64,000 nt of DNA from JAQGMV01 sp035626595 (GCA_035626595.1 DASPNJ010000046.1:33685-97684); one strand, 5' to 3'. Numbered from the stretch's first letter, positions 1 to 11,494 are shown. The notes: generated by a model from the letters alone, not told the origin. Translations and numbers: made by a program.

Positions 1-54
1 ATCGAGGGCGAGGTCGCTCCGGCCCGGGACATCGCGCAGGAAACCGTCAAGTGA
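1..54 (+). CDS. 3' end of an upstream gene (partial), possibly bamE
   Basis: An open frame enters the window at base 1 and ends at TGA 52-54, giving a 17-residue tail IEGEVAPARDIAQETVK. The stop overlaps the GTG start of dapB at 51, which is typical of a co-transcribed upstream gene. In many betaproteobacteria the gene before dapB is the outer-membrane assembly lipoprotein gene bamE. That is inference from gene order only, because the tail is too short to identify. Confidence 0.4.
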   Translation: MEGEVAPARDIAQETVK

Positions 55-896
55 GCATGAGAGTCGCGATCGCGGGCAGCGGCGGCCGCATGGGCCGCGT
101 GCTGATCGAGACCGTGCTCGCCGCGCCTGAAGCCCTGCTGGCAGCAGCCCTGGAGCAGCGCGGCAATGCGAACGTCGGCAAGGACGCGGGAGAGCTCGTC
201 GGCGCACCGTGCGGTGTTCGCGTGAGCGACGACCCGCAGCGCGCGCTCGCCGGCTGTGACGTGCTGATCGACTTCACGCGGCCGCAAGGCACGATCGAGC
301 ACCTGGCGATCTGCCGCGAGAACGGTGTGCGGCTCGTCATCGGCACCACCGGCTTCGACGACGCTCAGAAACGGGCGATCGCGGAAGCCGCACGCGCCAT
401 TCCGATCGCGATGGCTCCGAACTTCAGCGTGGGCGTGAACGTCCTCTTCAGGCTGTTGCAGGTTGCGGCAGGCGCGCTCAACGAAGGCTACGACGTCGAG
501 ATCGTCGAAGCGCACCATCGCCACAAAGTCGATGCGCCTTCCGGTACGGCTTTGCGCATGGGAGAAATCATCGCGACCACGCTCGGGCGCGACCTCAGGA
601 CTGCGGCGGTATACGGCCGCGAAGGCGTGACGGGTGAGCGCAAACGCGAGACGATCGGTTTCGCCACCGTGCGAGGAGGCGATGTGGTGGGCGATCACAC
701 GGCCATGTTCCTCGGCGCCGGCGAGCGCATCGAGATCACCCACAGATCGGCGAGTCGTGCGACCTATGCGCAGGGTGCGCTGCGTGCCGCCCGGTTTCTC
801 ATGGAGCAGCCGGCGGCGCTCTACGATATGCAGGACGTGCTGGGGATAAAAACCCACGACGCGCTTCGAGACTTCGTCCCTCAGCGCAAAAAGTAG
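51..896 (+). CDS. dapB: 4-hydroxy-tetrahydrodipicolinate reductase
   Basis: Catalyses the NAD(P)H-dependent reduction of hydroxy-tetrahydrodipicolinate in cytoplasmic lysine and diaminopimelate synthesis. The N-terminal Rossmann loop GSGGRMGR is at residues 9-16. The EAHHRHK segment near 153-159 supplies the catalytic His pair and Lys, followed by the substrate loop DAPSGT (161-166). I chose the GTG at 51 because AGGAAA lies 7 bases upstream; an ATG at 57 is possible. The family normally ends at MQDVLG plus one or two residues. This protein (281 aa) carries about 14 extra residues after that point, encoded by a dispersed repeat that also supplies the stop codon region. Function is confident; the tail is probably non-essential. 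Confidence 0.96.
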   Translation: MSMRVAIAGSGGRMGRVLIETVLAAPEALLAAALEQRGNANVGKDAGELVGAPCGVRVSDDPQRALAGCDVLIDFTRPQGTIEHLAICRENGVRLVIGTTGFDDAQKRAIAEAARAIPIAMAPNFSVGVNVLFRLLQVAAGALNEGYDVEIVEAHHRHKVDAPSGTALRMGEIIATTLGRDLRTAAVYGREGVTGERKRETIGFATVRGGDVVGDHTAMFLGAGERIEITHRSASRATYAQGALRAARFLMEQPAALYDMQDVLGIKTHDALRDFVPQRKK

Positions 897-919
897 CTGA
901 GCGCGGCGCTCGCCGCGCT
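842..919 (+). repeat. Dispersed palindromic repeat, copy over the dapB 3' end
   Basis: The segment starts AAAACCCACGACGCGC (847-862) and ends AAAAGTAGCTGAGCGCGG. The same two blocks, in the same order, flank variable stems in three units after glmM (11241-11435). Here the repeat overlaps the last codons and stop of dapB, and its 3' end forms a terminator-like hairpin. Confidence 0.8.
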
Positions 920-923
920 TTTT
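900..923 (+). terminator. Rho-independent terminator after dapB
   Basis: A perfect 8-bp stem AGCGCGGC/GCCGCGCT (900-907 and 912-919) with a 4-base loop is followed by a run of five T (919-923). It lies 4 bases after the dapB stop and is formed by the 3' end of the dispersed repeat. Confidence 0.75.
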
Positions 924-943
924 CATATCCCGTACATATCCCG

Positions 944-949
944 TATAAT
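944..949 (+). promoter_or_regulatory. Probable -10 box of the carAB promoter
   Basis: TATAAT at 944-949 is a perfect sigma-70 -10 hexamer, about 83 bases before the carA start. No good -35 is visible at 16-18 bp spacing. The sequence CATATCCCGTA is directly repeated just upstream and over the -10 (about 924-946), which may be a regulator site. Confidence 0.55.
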
Positions 950-963
950 TCGGGTTCCAAGCG

Positions 964-992
964 AGCGGGACGGGCTTCAAGCCTGTCCCGCT
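964..992 (+). promoter_or_regulatory. Hairpin in the carA mRNA leader
   Basis: Arms AGCGGGACGGGC (964-975) and GCCTGTCCCGCT (981-992) pair over 12 bp with one G-T wobble and a 5-base loop, followed by only TT. It lies 15 bases after the -10 and so forms near the transcript 5' end. It could be an attenuator or an RNA-stabilising stem; the short T run argues against a strong terminator. Confidence 0.5.
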
Positions 993-1031
993 TTCCACAT
1001 CAAGCCCCGCAAATTCAGGAGTTTCCCGCTC

Positions 1032-2165
1032 GTGTCGACGCGTACGCCCGCCATCCTCGTGCTCAGGGATGGGACCGTATTCCGCGGCACGTCGATCGGT
1101 GCCTCCGGCCTGACGGTGGGCGAGGTGGTGTTCAACACCGCCATGACGGGTTACCAGGAGATCCTCACGGATCCTTCGTACTGCCGGCAGATCGTGACGC
1201 TCACGTATCCGCACATCGGCAACTACGGCGCGAATGCGGAGGACGTCGAAGCCGATCGCATCTACGCGGCGGGTCTCGTGATCCGCGATCTTCCGGTGCT
1301 CGCGTCGAACTGGCGCCAGAGCTGCACGCTGCCCGAATATCTGCAGCGTGAGAACGTCGTCGCCATCGCCGACATCGACACGCGGAAGCTGACACGCATC
1401 CTGCGTGACAAGGGCGCACAGGACGGCTGCATCATGGCGGGTGAAATCGACGAAGGCAAAGCGCTGGAAGCCGCGCGTGCGTTCCCCGGTCTCGTCGGCA
1501 TGGACCTCGCGAAAGTCGTGAGCTGTAAAAAGCCCTACGACTGGCGGGAAGCGGCATGGAAGCTCGCGTCCGGGTATGGCAGCCGAAGCGGCGAGGGGCG
1601 CTTTCACGTCGTGGCGTACGACTACGGCGTCAAGCGCAACATCCTGCGCAAGCTCGCCGAGCGCGACTGCAAGGTCACCGTCGTTCCCGCGGAGACGCCG
1701 GCCGAAGAAGCGCTCGGGCTCGAGCCGCACGGCATCCTGCTCGCGAACGGCCCCGGCGACCCGGCGCCGTGCGATTACGCGATCCGCGCGATCCGCACTT
1801 TCCTCGGCGTGGGCGTGCCGCTCTTCGGCATCTGCCTTGGGCACCAGCTGCTCGGGCTCGCGGTGGGCGCGAAGACGATCAAGATGAAATTCGGCCACCA
1901 CGGCGCGAATCACCCGGTGCAGGATCTCGAAACGGGCCGCGTCATGATCACGAGCCAGAACCACGGATTCGCGGTCGATCCCGCGACGCTGCCCGACAAC
2001 GCGCGCGTGACGCACGTCTCGCTCTTCGACGGCAGCCTCCAGGGCTTCAGCCTGACCGATCGGCCGGCGTTCTGCTTCCAGGGTCACCCGGAGGCGAGCC
2101 CCGGACCGCGCGACGTCGATTACCTGTTCGACCGCTTCATCGATTCGATGGCGCAGAAGGCGTAA
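1032..2165 (+). CDS. carA: Carbamoyl-phosphate synthase small (glutaminase) subunit
   Basis: Hydrolyses glutamine and channels ammonia to CarB for carbamoyl phosphate, feeding arginine and pyrimidine synthesis. The 377 aa length is normal. The class I amidotransferase nucleophile is Cys268 in FGICLGHQ, and the His352/Glu354 pair is in FQGHPEASPGP. The N-terminal half carries the CarA-specific domain with TAMTGYQEILTDPSY. It starts with GTG preceded by AGGA at 1017-1020. carB begins 3 bases after the TAA, so the two are translationally close and surely one operon. Confidence 0.98.
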   Translation: MSTRTPAILVLRDGTVFRGTSIGASGLTVGEVVFNTAMTGYQEILTDPSYCRQIVTLTYPHIGNYGANAEDVEADRIYAAGLVIRDLPVLASNWRQSCTLPEYLQRENVVAIADIDTRKLTRILRDKGAQDGCIMAGEIDEGKALEAARAFPGLVGMDLAKVVSCKKPYDWREAAWKLASGYGSRSGEGRFHVVAYDYGVKRNILRKLAERDCKVTVVPAETPAEEALGLEPHGILLANGPGDPAPCDYAIRAIRTFLGVGVPLFGICLGHQLLGLAVGAKTIKMKFGHHGANHPVQDLETGRVMITSQNHGFAVDPATLPDNARVTHVSLFDGSLQGFSLTDRPAFCFQGHPEASPGPRDVDYLFDRFIDSMAQKA

Positions 2166-2168
2166 ACG

Positions 2169-5389
<3,221 letters not shown>

Positions 5390-5393
<4 letters not shown>

Positions 5394-5866
5394 GCAAGAT
5401 TCCACTGACCGTCAAAGGCGCGGAGAAGCTGCGTGCCGAGCTCCAGGAGCTGAAGGCCGTTCAGCGCCCCGCAATCATCACGGCCATCGCCGAAGCGCGT
5501 TCGCACGGCGACTTGTCCGAGAACGCGGAGTATCACGCCGCAAAAGAGCGCCAGAGCTTCATCGAAGGGCGCATCAGCGATCTCGAGGCCAAGCTCTCGA
5601 ACGCCCAGATCATCAACCCGGCGCTGCTCGACGCCGACGGACGTGCGGTTTTCGGCGCCACCGTCGATCTCGAGGACCTCGACAGCGGCGAGATCGTGTC
5701 GTACCAGATCGTTGGCGAGGACGAAGCCGACATCAAATCGGGCAAGATCTCCATCAGCTCCCCGATCGCTCGCGCGCTCATCGGGAAGTACGCGGGCGAC
5801 GTCGCGGAAGTACAGGCGCCCGGCGGCGTGCGCGAGTACGAAATTCTGGAGGTCAAATACATCTAG
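5390..5866 (+). CDS. greA: Transcription elongation factor GreA
   Basis: Rescues backtracked RNA polymerase by stimulating transcript cleavage through the secondary channel. It is 158 aa, the exact family length, if translation starts at ATG 5390 (MSKIPLTVKG), which overlaps the carB stop. Longer upstream starts would lie inside carB. The N-terminal coiled coil (about 1-75) carries the GDLSENAEYHAAKE tip with acidic residues. The C-terminal FKBP-like domain follows. Coupling to carAB is the usual betaproteobacterial arrangement. Confidence 0.97.
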
Positions 5867-5883
5867 TCGATCTTCCGGCATCG

Positions 5884-6075
5884 CAGTCGCGGGCGTACCG
5901 GACGGTGTACGAACAGAGGGAACCCGGTGATGCATGGCGCCTGATTGGCGCCGTGTTCCCTCCGTAACCTGCCGCGGCGAAAATCCTCGCGGGCATACGC
6001 CCGCAGCCGCGGCCGATCACGAACAGAGGGAAACCGCTGATGGTTTCCCTCCGTAAGCTCCTTTCCTTCGGTTTC
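5884..6075 (-). repeat. GGGAAACC-type palindromic repeats, two copies
   Basis: The greA-yhbY gap holds GAACAGAGGGAACCC...GTTCCCTCCGTAACC (about 5909-5974) and then AACAGAGGGAAACC...GGTTTCCCTCCGTAA (about 6021-6057). Between them is a GCCGCGG...CCGCGGC block. Read on the minus strand, the whole composite matches the tandem array at 36887-37140. It lies between convergent greA and yhbY and may end both transcripts. Confidence 0.7.
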
Positions 6076-6083
6076 AGCAGCAG

Positions 6084-6437
6084 CTACGTGTTCTGGTAGC
6101 TGCGCTTGGTCCGGCGCGCGGGCTTGCGGCGCGCGCGCGGCTTTTTCTTCGGCGTATCCTCGGGCGCCTGCGGCCGGTACACCACGATGATCTTGCCGAT
6201 GTGCTGCACGGCTTGCGCGCCGGTCGCCTCGCAGACCGCCTGCACGAGCGTTTCCCGCGCTGCGCGGTCATCGCCCAGCACGCGGATCTTGATGAGCTCG
6301 TGGGCGCGTAGAGCAGCTTCGATCTCGCGCTCGACCTGGGGCGTGAGGCCCGCATCGCCGACCATCACTACGGGCTGCAGATGATGCGCTCTCGCGCGCA
6401 GCGCGCGGCGCTCGCCCGGTGTAAGGAGTTGGTCCAT
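6084..6437 (-). CDS. yhbY: CRS1/YhbY-domain RNA-binding protein
   Basis: Small pre-50S ribosome-associated RNA-binding protein. The single CRM/YhbY domain spans about residues 4-95 (LTPGERRALRARAHHLQPVV at the start, the GDAGLT loop, and the HIGKIIVVYRP end). A Lys/Arg-rich tail (about 96-113) could add RNA contacts. It is divergent from rlmE with only 19 bp between start codons, an arrangement conserved in beta- and gammaproteobacteria. 117 aa is slightly longer than the roughly 97 aa E. coli protein because of the basic tail. Confidence 0.93.
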   Translation of the reverse strand: MDQLLTPGERRALRARAHHLQPVVMVGDAGLTPQVEREIEAALRAHELIKIRVLGDDRAARETLVQAVCEATGAQAVQHIGKIIVVYRPQAPEDTPKKKPRARRKPARRTKRSYQNT

Positions 6438-6456
6438 GGCTGAAGTCTAATAGGGG

Positions 6457-7077
6457 ATGGCGAAAACGAGTAAAGCGTGGATGCGCCAGCACGTCACGGA
6501 CCCGTACGTGCGCCGCGCGAGCGCCGAAGGCTACCGCTCGCGTGCCGCTTTCAAGCTCCAGCAGATCGCGGAAAAGGACAAGCTGCTGAAGCCCGGCATG
6601 ACGGTCGTCGATCTGGGCGCCGCGCCTGGCGGCTGGTCGCAGGTTGCGGCGAAGGCCGTGGGCGACACCGGCCGGGTCATTGCAGTGGATCTCGCCGAAA
6701 TGGCGCAAGTGCATGGTGTCACAGCGATCGTCGGCGATTTCCAGGAGCAGCCGACGCTCGCAGCCGTGGAAGCGGCGCTCGAAGGCCGGCAGGCCGATCT
6801 TGTGCTTTCCGATATGGCGCCCAATCTAAGCGGTATCGCGACAGCCGATCAGGCGCGCTCGATGGGCCTTGCCGAGCTCGCGCTCGAATTCGCCGTCAAA
6901 CACCTGAAACCGCACGGTAACTTCCTGGTCAAAGTGTTCCATGGCGCTGGTTACGACGCCTTCGTCGGGACCATGCGCCGTTCGTTTTTGCAGGTATCGA
7001 CGCGCAAGCCGCTGGCGTCGCGCAGCCGCTCCAGCGAGGTCTACCTGCTCGGAAAAGGCGTGCGAAATCAGTCGTAA
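6457..7077 (+). CDS. rlmE: 23S rRNA (uridine-2552-2'-O) methyltransferase
   Basis: SAM-dependent 2'-O-methyltransferase acting on U2552 of 23S rRNA in a late step of 50S assembly. The SAM loop VDLGAAPGGWSQ is at residues 51-62. The catalytic tetrad of the family is intact: K33 in AAFKLQ, D119 in LSDMAP, K159 in LVKVF and E194 in SSEVYLL. Its 206 aa is the normal length. It lies directly upstream of ftsH, the classic ftsJ-ftsH pairing. Confidence 0.97.
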   Translation: MAKTSKAWMRQHVTDPYVRRASAEGYRSRAAFKLQQIAEKDKLLKPGMTVVDLGAAPGGWSQVAAKAVGDTGRVIAVDLAEMAQVHGVTAIVGDFQEQPTLAAVEAALEGRQADLVLSDMAPNLSGIATADQARSMGLAELALEFAVKHLKPHGNFLVKVFHGAGYDAFVGTMRRSFLQVSTRKPLASRSRSSEVYLLGKGVRNQS

Positions 7078-7150
7078 AGCACACTGCTGCGCGGCGAGTA
7101 TCGTTTAGAATCGAACCCTTTGCGGTTGAAGTGCGGTTTAAGGAGACTGC

Positions 7151-9040
7151 TTGAACAATTTGATCAAGAACGTGGCGATCTGGCTGGTGATCGCGCTGGT
7201 CCTCATGACCGTTTTCAACCAGTTCAGCACGCGCCAGACCGCGCAGAAGGCGGTCGAATACTCCCAGTTCATCGAGGAGGTGAAGCAGGGCCGCATCGCG
7301 AAAGTGACGATCGAGGGCCGGGTGCTCAAAGGCGTGAAAACGACCGGCGAGCGCTTCACCACGTATTCGCCGTCCGATCCGTGGCTCGTCTCCGATCTGC
7401 TCAAGAACGGGGTGATCGTCGAGGCCAAGCCCGAGGAGGAGCCTTCGCTCCTCATGAACATCTTCGTGTCCTGGTTCCCGATGCTGCTGCTCATCGGGGT
7501 GTGGATTTTCTTCATGCGCCAGATGCAGGGCGGCGGCCGCGGCGGCGCGTTCTCGTTCGGCAAGAGCCGCGCGCGCATGCTCGACGAATCGAACAACACG
7601 GTCACGTTCGCGGACGTCGCCGGCTGCGAGGAAGCGAAAGAAGAAGTCGCCGAGCTCGTCGAGTTCCTGCGCGACCCCTCGAAGTTCCAGAAGCTGGGCG
7701 GGCGCATCCCGCGCGGCGTGCTGATGGTGGGCAACCCCGGCACCGGTAAGACGCTGCTCGCACGCGCGATCGCGGGCGAAGCGAAAGTGCCGTTTTTCAG
7801 CATCTCCGGCTCGGATTTCGTGGAGATGTTCGTCGGCGTGGGCGCCGCACGCGTGCGCGACATGTTCGAGCAGGCGAAGAAGCATTCGCCGTGCATCGTG
7901 TTCATCGACGAGATCGACGCGGTCGGACGCCAGCGGGGCGCCGGCCTGGGCGGCGGCAACGACGAGCGCGAGCAGACGCTCAATCAGCTCCTCGTCGAAA
8001 TGGACGGTTTCGAGGCCAACTCCGGCGTGATCGTGATCGCCGCGACCAACCGCCCGGACGTGCTGGATCCGGCGCTGCTGCGGCCGGGCCGTTTCGACCG
8101 GCAGGTCGTGGTGCCGCTGCCGGACATCCGCGGCCGCGAGCAGATACTGCAAGTACATATGCGCAAGGTGCCGGTGGCCCCGGACGTGCGGCCCGACGTG
8201 CTTGCGCGCGGCACCCCCGGCTTCTCGGGCGCCGATCTCGCCAACCTCGTGAACGAAGCCGCACTGTTTGCGGCCCGTGCGAACAAGCGCCTCGTCGATA
8301 TGGACGATTTCGAGCGCGCCAAGGACAAGATCATCATGGGCGCGGAACGGCGCTCGATCGTGATGCCGGAGCACGAGCGCCGTAATACGGCCTATCACGA
8401 AGCGGGTCATGCGGTCGTGGCGCGTTCGCTGAACAAGACCGACCCCGTGCACAAGGTAACGATCATCCCGCGCGGGCGCGCGCTCGGCGTGACCATGCAG
8501 CTCCCGGTCGAAGATCGCTACAGCATGGACCGCGAACAGATTCTGCAGAACATCTCGGTGCTTTTCGGCGGGCGCATCGCGGAAGAGATCTTCATGAGCC
8601 AGATGACGACCGGCGCCTCGAACGACTTCGAGCGCGCGACCGAGATGGCGCGCAACATGGTCGTGCGGTGGGGCATGAGCGATTCGATGGGGCCGATGGT
8701 CTACGGAGAGAACGAGGGCGAAGTGTTCCTCGGCCGCTCGATCACCACGCACAAGAACGTCTCCGAATCGACGCTGCAGCAGGTGGACACCGAGATCCGC
8801 CGCATCATCGACCAGCAGTACGGCATTGCGCGCAAGATCATCGAGGACAACCGCGACAAGGTCGACATCATGGCCAAGGCGTTGCTGGAGTGGGAAACCA
8901 TAGACGCCGACCAGATCAACGACATCATGGAAGGCCGCCCGCCGCGTCCGCCGAAACCGGCGCAGCCGCCGGCGCAACAGCCGCCGCGGGATCCGACGCC
9001 CACGCCGGCGCCCACGGCGACGGCGGCGCCCGAGGCCTGA
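7151..9040 (+). CDS. ftsH: ATP-dependent zinc metalloprotease FtsH
   Basis: Hexameric inner-membrane protease that degrades unassembled membrane proteins and regulators. There are two membrane helices (about 5-25 and 101-123) with a short periplasmic domain between them. The AAA module follows: Walker A GNPGTGKT (194-201), Walker B CIVFIDEID (248-256) and the second region of homology RPGRFDRQ (about 311-318). The zinc site HEAGH is at 416-420. It starts with TTG at 7151, supported by AGGAG at 7141-7145 and the typical N-terminus MNNLIKNVAIWLV. The C-terminus is a Pro/Ala/Thr-rich tail, normal for this class. Confidence 0.98.
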   Translation: MNNLIKNVAIWLVIALVLMTVFNQFSTRQTAQKAVEYSQFIEEVKQGRIAKVTIEGRVLKGVKTTGERFTTYSPSDPWLVSDLLKNGVIVEAKPEEEPSLLMNIFVSWFPMLLLIGVWIFFMRQMQGGGRGGAFSFGKSRARMLDESNNTVTFADVAGCEEAKEEVAELVEFLRDPSKFQKLGGRIPRGVLMVGNPGTGKTLLARAIAGEAKVPFFSISGSDFVEMFVGVGAARVRDMFEQAKKHSPCIVFIDEIDAVGRQRGAGLGGGNDEREQTLNQLLVEMDGFEANSGVIVIAATNRPDVLDPALLRPGRFDRQVVVPLPDIRGREQILQVHMRKVPVAPDVRPDVLARGTPGFSGADLANLVNEAALFAARANKRLVDMDDFERAKDKIIMGAERRSIVMPEHERRNTAYHEAGHAVVARSLNKTDPVHKVTIIPRGRALGVTMQLPVEDRYSMDREQILQNISVLFGGRIAEEIFMSQMTTGASNDFERATEMARNMVVRWGMSDSMGPMVYGENEGEVFLGRSITTHKNVSESTLQQVDTEIRRIIDQQYGIARKIIEDNRDKVDIMAKALLEWETIDADQINDIMEGRPPRPPKPAQPPAQQPPRDPTPTPAPTATAAPEA

Positions 9041-9069
9041 TCCCGCGTTTTCTTCAATGCGGCAGCTAT

Positions 9070-9900
9070 GTGCTGCCGCTTGAGCGTCCGCTCCTGATGG
9101 GCGTCGTGAACACGACGCCCGATTCTTTTTCGGATGGCGGTTTGTTCCTCGCGAACGATGCGGCGATCGCGCACGCGCGGCGGCTGATCGCCGAAGGCGC
9201 GGACCTGATCGACATCGGCGGCGAATCGACGCGGCCGGGCGCGTCAGCCGTGACGCTCGAGGAAGAGCGCGCTCGCGTGCTTCCGGTGATCGAGGCGCTC
9301 GCCGCCTGCGGCATACCGCTCTCGGTCGATACCCGCAAGCCCGAGCTCATGCGCGATGCGATCGCCGCGGGCGCGAGCATGGTCAACGACGTGAGCGCGC
9401 TGGAATCGGCGAGAGCGCTGGAAATCGTCGCTGAGGCCTCCGTCGCGGTGTGTCTCATGCACAAACAGGGCGAGCCTCAGACGATGCAGCAGGATCCGCG
9501 CTACGACGACGTGGTTTCGGAGGTGCGTGCGTACCTCGCACGGCGCATTGCCGCAGCGGAAGCCGCCGGCGTCGCGCGCAGCCGCATTGTCATCGATCCC
9601 GGCTTCGGTTTCGGCAAGACGTTTGAGCACAACGTCGAGCTCCTGCGCAGTCTGCCGGCGCTGACGGAGCTCGGCGTGCCGGTGCTCGCCGGACTTTCGC
9701 GTAAGGCGATGCTCGGGCGTATCACCGGACGCGAGCCGCGCGAGCGCGTGCATGCCAGCGTCGCCGCGGCGCTGTTCGCGGCCGAGCAGGGCGCGCTGAT
9801 CCTGAGGGTGCACGATGTCGCGGCGACTCGCGATGCGCTCGCGATATGGTCCGCGCTCAAGGGTACAATCGGGCCCTCTTCGCACAGGCAGAATGGATGA
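9070..9900 (+). CDS. folP: Dihydropteroate synthase
   Basis: Condenses p-aminobenzoate with hydroxymethyl-dihydropterin pyrophosphate in folate synthesis; the sulfonamide target. Signatures are MGVVNTTPDSFSDGG (N-terminal, with the metal-binding Asn), DIGGESTRPGA, and the C-terminal GLSRKAMLG plus RVHDV segments. The start is uncertain. Homology probably extends to a CTG at 9037 that would overlap the ftsH stop (FLQCGSYVLPLERP). I list the first conventional start, GTG 9070. The stop overlaps the glmM start (ATGA). It is part of the ftsH-folP-glmM operon. Confidence 0.94.
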   Translation: MLPLERPLLMGVVNTTPDSFSDGGLFLANDAAIAHARRLIAEGADLIDIGGESTRPGASAVTLEEERARVLPVIEALAACGIPLSVDTRKPELMRDAIAAGASMVNDVSALESARALEIVAEASVAVCLMHKQGEPQTMQQDPRYDDVVSEVRAYLARRIAAAEAAGVARSRIVIDPGFGFGKTFEHNVELLRSLPALTELGVPVLAGLSRKAMLGRITGREPRERVHASVAAALFAAEQGALILRVHDVAATRDALAIWSALKGTIGPSSHRQNG

Positions 9901-11243
9901 AGCGCAAGTATTTCGGAACCGACGGCGTGCGCGGCAAGGTGGGCCAGCCGCCGATCACGCCGGAGCTCGTGATGAAGCTCGGTTACGCGGCCGGCAAAGT
10001 GCTCGCGGGACACAACGCAGGCGCGGAGCGCCCCGCCGTGCTCATCGGAAAGGACACGCGCGTGTCCGGTTACATGCTGGAGTCGGCGCTGCAGGCGGGA
10101 CTTTCGGCCGCGGGCGTGGACATCCTGCTCGTGGGTCCGATGCCCACGCCGGGCGTTGCGTATCTCACGCGCGCGCTGCGGCTCTCCGCCGGCATCGTGA
10201 TCAGCGCCTCGCACAATCCCTTCGACGACAACGGCATCAAGTTCTTCTCCGGAGACGGCATGAAGCTGCCGGACGAAACCGAGACGGAGATCGAATGCGA
10301 GCTCGAGCGGCCGCTCGCCTGCATGGGCTCCGCCGGGTTGGGCAAGGCGCGGCGCATCGATGACGCCGTCGGCCGCTACATCGAGTTCTGCAAGAGCACC
10401 TTTCCGACACGCCTCGATCTGAAAGGCATGCGCATCGCGGTCGATTGCGCGAACGGCGCGGCCTACCACGTCGCGCCGCATGTATTCCACGAGCTCGGCG
10501 CCGACGTGGTGGCGATCGGCGTGAGTCCCGACGGCTTCAACATCAACGACGAGTGCGGCGCGACGCATCCCGAGGCGCTGCAGGCCGAGGTGAAGCGCAT
10601 GCGCGCCGATCTCGGCATCGCGCTGGACGGTGATGGCGATCGCCTGATCATGATCGACGGTGACGGTCGGCTCTACGATGGCGACCAGCTTCTGTACGTC
10701 GTCGCACGCCGCCGCAAGGCTCAGGGTGAGCTAGCCGGCGGCGTGGTCGGCACGCAGATGAGCAATCTCGGCCTGGAGCACGCGCTTCAGCGGCTCTCGA
10801 TTCCGCTCGGTCGCGCGCGGGTGGGCGACCGCTACGTGCTCGAGATGCTGCAGGAACGGGGATGGCAGCTCGGCGGCGAAAATTCGGGTCACATCGTGTG
10901 TCTTGACAAGCACACGACGGGCGACGGCATCGTCTCGGCGCTGCAGGTGCTGAGCGCGCTCGCGGCCGAGCGCACGACGCTCGCAGCGGCGACGGCCGAT
11001 GTCGTTCTGTACCCCCAGGTCCTCATCAACGTGAAGGTGCAGCCCGGATTCGATTGCCGTGCGCACCGCGCGGTGCAACAGGCGGTCACCGATGCGGAGC
11101 ACGATCTCGACGGCGCCGGGCGCGTGCTGCTGCGTCCTTCCGGCACCGAGCCTGTCATCCGCGTGATGGTCGAAGGCAAGGCCGACACCAAGGTGCGGCG
11201 CTGGGCCGAAACGATTGCACAAGCGGTCCGCGAAGCGGCGTGA
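9897..11243 (+). CDS. glmM: Phosphoglucosamine mutase
   Basis: Interconverts glucosamine-6-phosphate and glucosamine-1-phosphate on the way to UDP-GlcNAc for peptidoglycan and LPS. The 448 aa length matches the family. The N-terminus KYFGTDGVRG is diagnostic. The phosphorylated serine is Ser105 in SASHNPFDDNG, the metal-binding loop DGDGDR lies near residue 243, and the phosphate-binding loop RPSGTEPVIRVM is at the C-terminus. ATG 9897 is chosen because it gives the conserved N-terminus and overlaps the folP stop. The stop codon abuts a repeat array. Confidence 0.97.
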   Translation: MKRKYFGTDGVRGKVGQPPITPELVMKLGYAAGKVLAGHNAGAERPAVLIGKDTRVSGYMLESALQAGLSAAGVDILLVGPMPTPGVAYLTRALRLSAGIVISASHNPFDDNGIKFFSGDGMKLPDETETEIECELERPLACMGSAGLGKARRIDDAVGRYIEFCKSTFPTRLDLKGMRIAVDCANGAAYHVAPHVFHELGADVVAIGVSPDGFNINDECGATHPEALQAEVKRMRADLGIALDGDGDRLIMIDGDGRLYDGDQLLYVVARRRKAQGELAGGVVGTQMSNLGLEHALQRLSIPLGRARVGDRYVLEMLQERGWQLGGENSGHIVCLDKHTTGDGIVSALQVLSALAAERTTLAAATADVVLYPQVLINVKVQPGFDCRAHRAVQQAVTDAEHDLDGAGRVLLRPSGTEPVIRVMVEGKADTKVRRWAETIAQAVREAA

Positions 11244-11435
11244 AAACCCACGACGCGCGGCCGCAAGCGGCCGACCAAAAGGTAGCTTAGGCGCCTGCCG
11301 GCGCTCGGAAAATTTACGACGCGCCTTCGGCGCAGAAAAGTAGCTGAGCGCGGCAGCCACCCGGGAAAATCCACGACGCGCCGGCATGAAACGCCGGCGC
11401 AGAAAAGTAGCTGAGCGCGGCAGCCGCCGCGCTTC
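11241..11435 (+). repeat. Array of three GACGCGC/GTAGCTGAGCGCGG repeat units
   Basis: This 3' flank of glmM (the gap to tpiA has no gene) holds three adjacent units. They begin GAAAACCCACGACGCGC (11242), GGAAAATTTACGACGCGC (11307) and GGAAAATCCACGACGCGC (11364). Each continues with a variable GC-rich stem; units 2 and 3 then end GCGCAGAAAAGTAGCTGAGCGCGGCAGCC with 29 conserved bases, and unit 1 ends in a decayed version. A fourth copy sits on the dapB stop (842-919). The units look like REP/BIME-type palindromic repeats. Confidence 0.8.
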
Positions 11436-11438
11436 TAT
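11414..11438 (+). terminator. Terminator-like hairpin after glmM
   Basis: Stem AGCGCGGC (11414-11421) and GCCGCGCT (11426-11433) with a 4-base loop, followed by TCTAT. It is the same stem as the dapB terminator and is again formed by the end of the repeat unit. The T tract is weak, so termination is less certain here. Confidence 0.5.
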
Positions 11439-11464
11439 CAGTGGTTGGCGAAGGGGGCGTTTCG

Positions 11465-11494
11465 TTGACCCTGCCAGCGGCCGCCGTGTAAAAT
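11465..11494 (+). promoter_or_regulatory. Sigma-70 promoter for tpiA-secG
   Basis: TTGACC (11465-11470) and TAAAAT (11489-11494) are separated by 18 bp, a good match to the vegetative consensus. The -10 lies 22 bases before the tpiA start. Confidence 0.65.
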
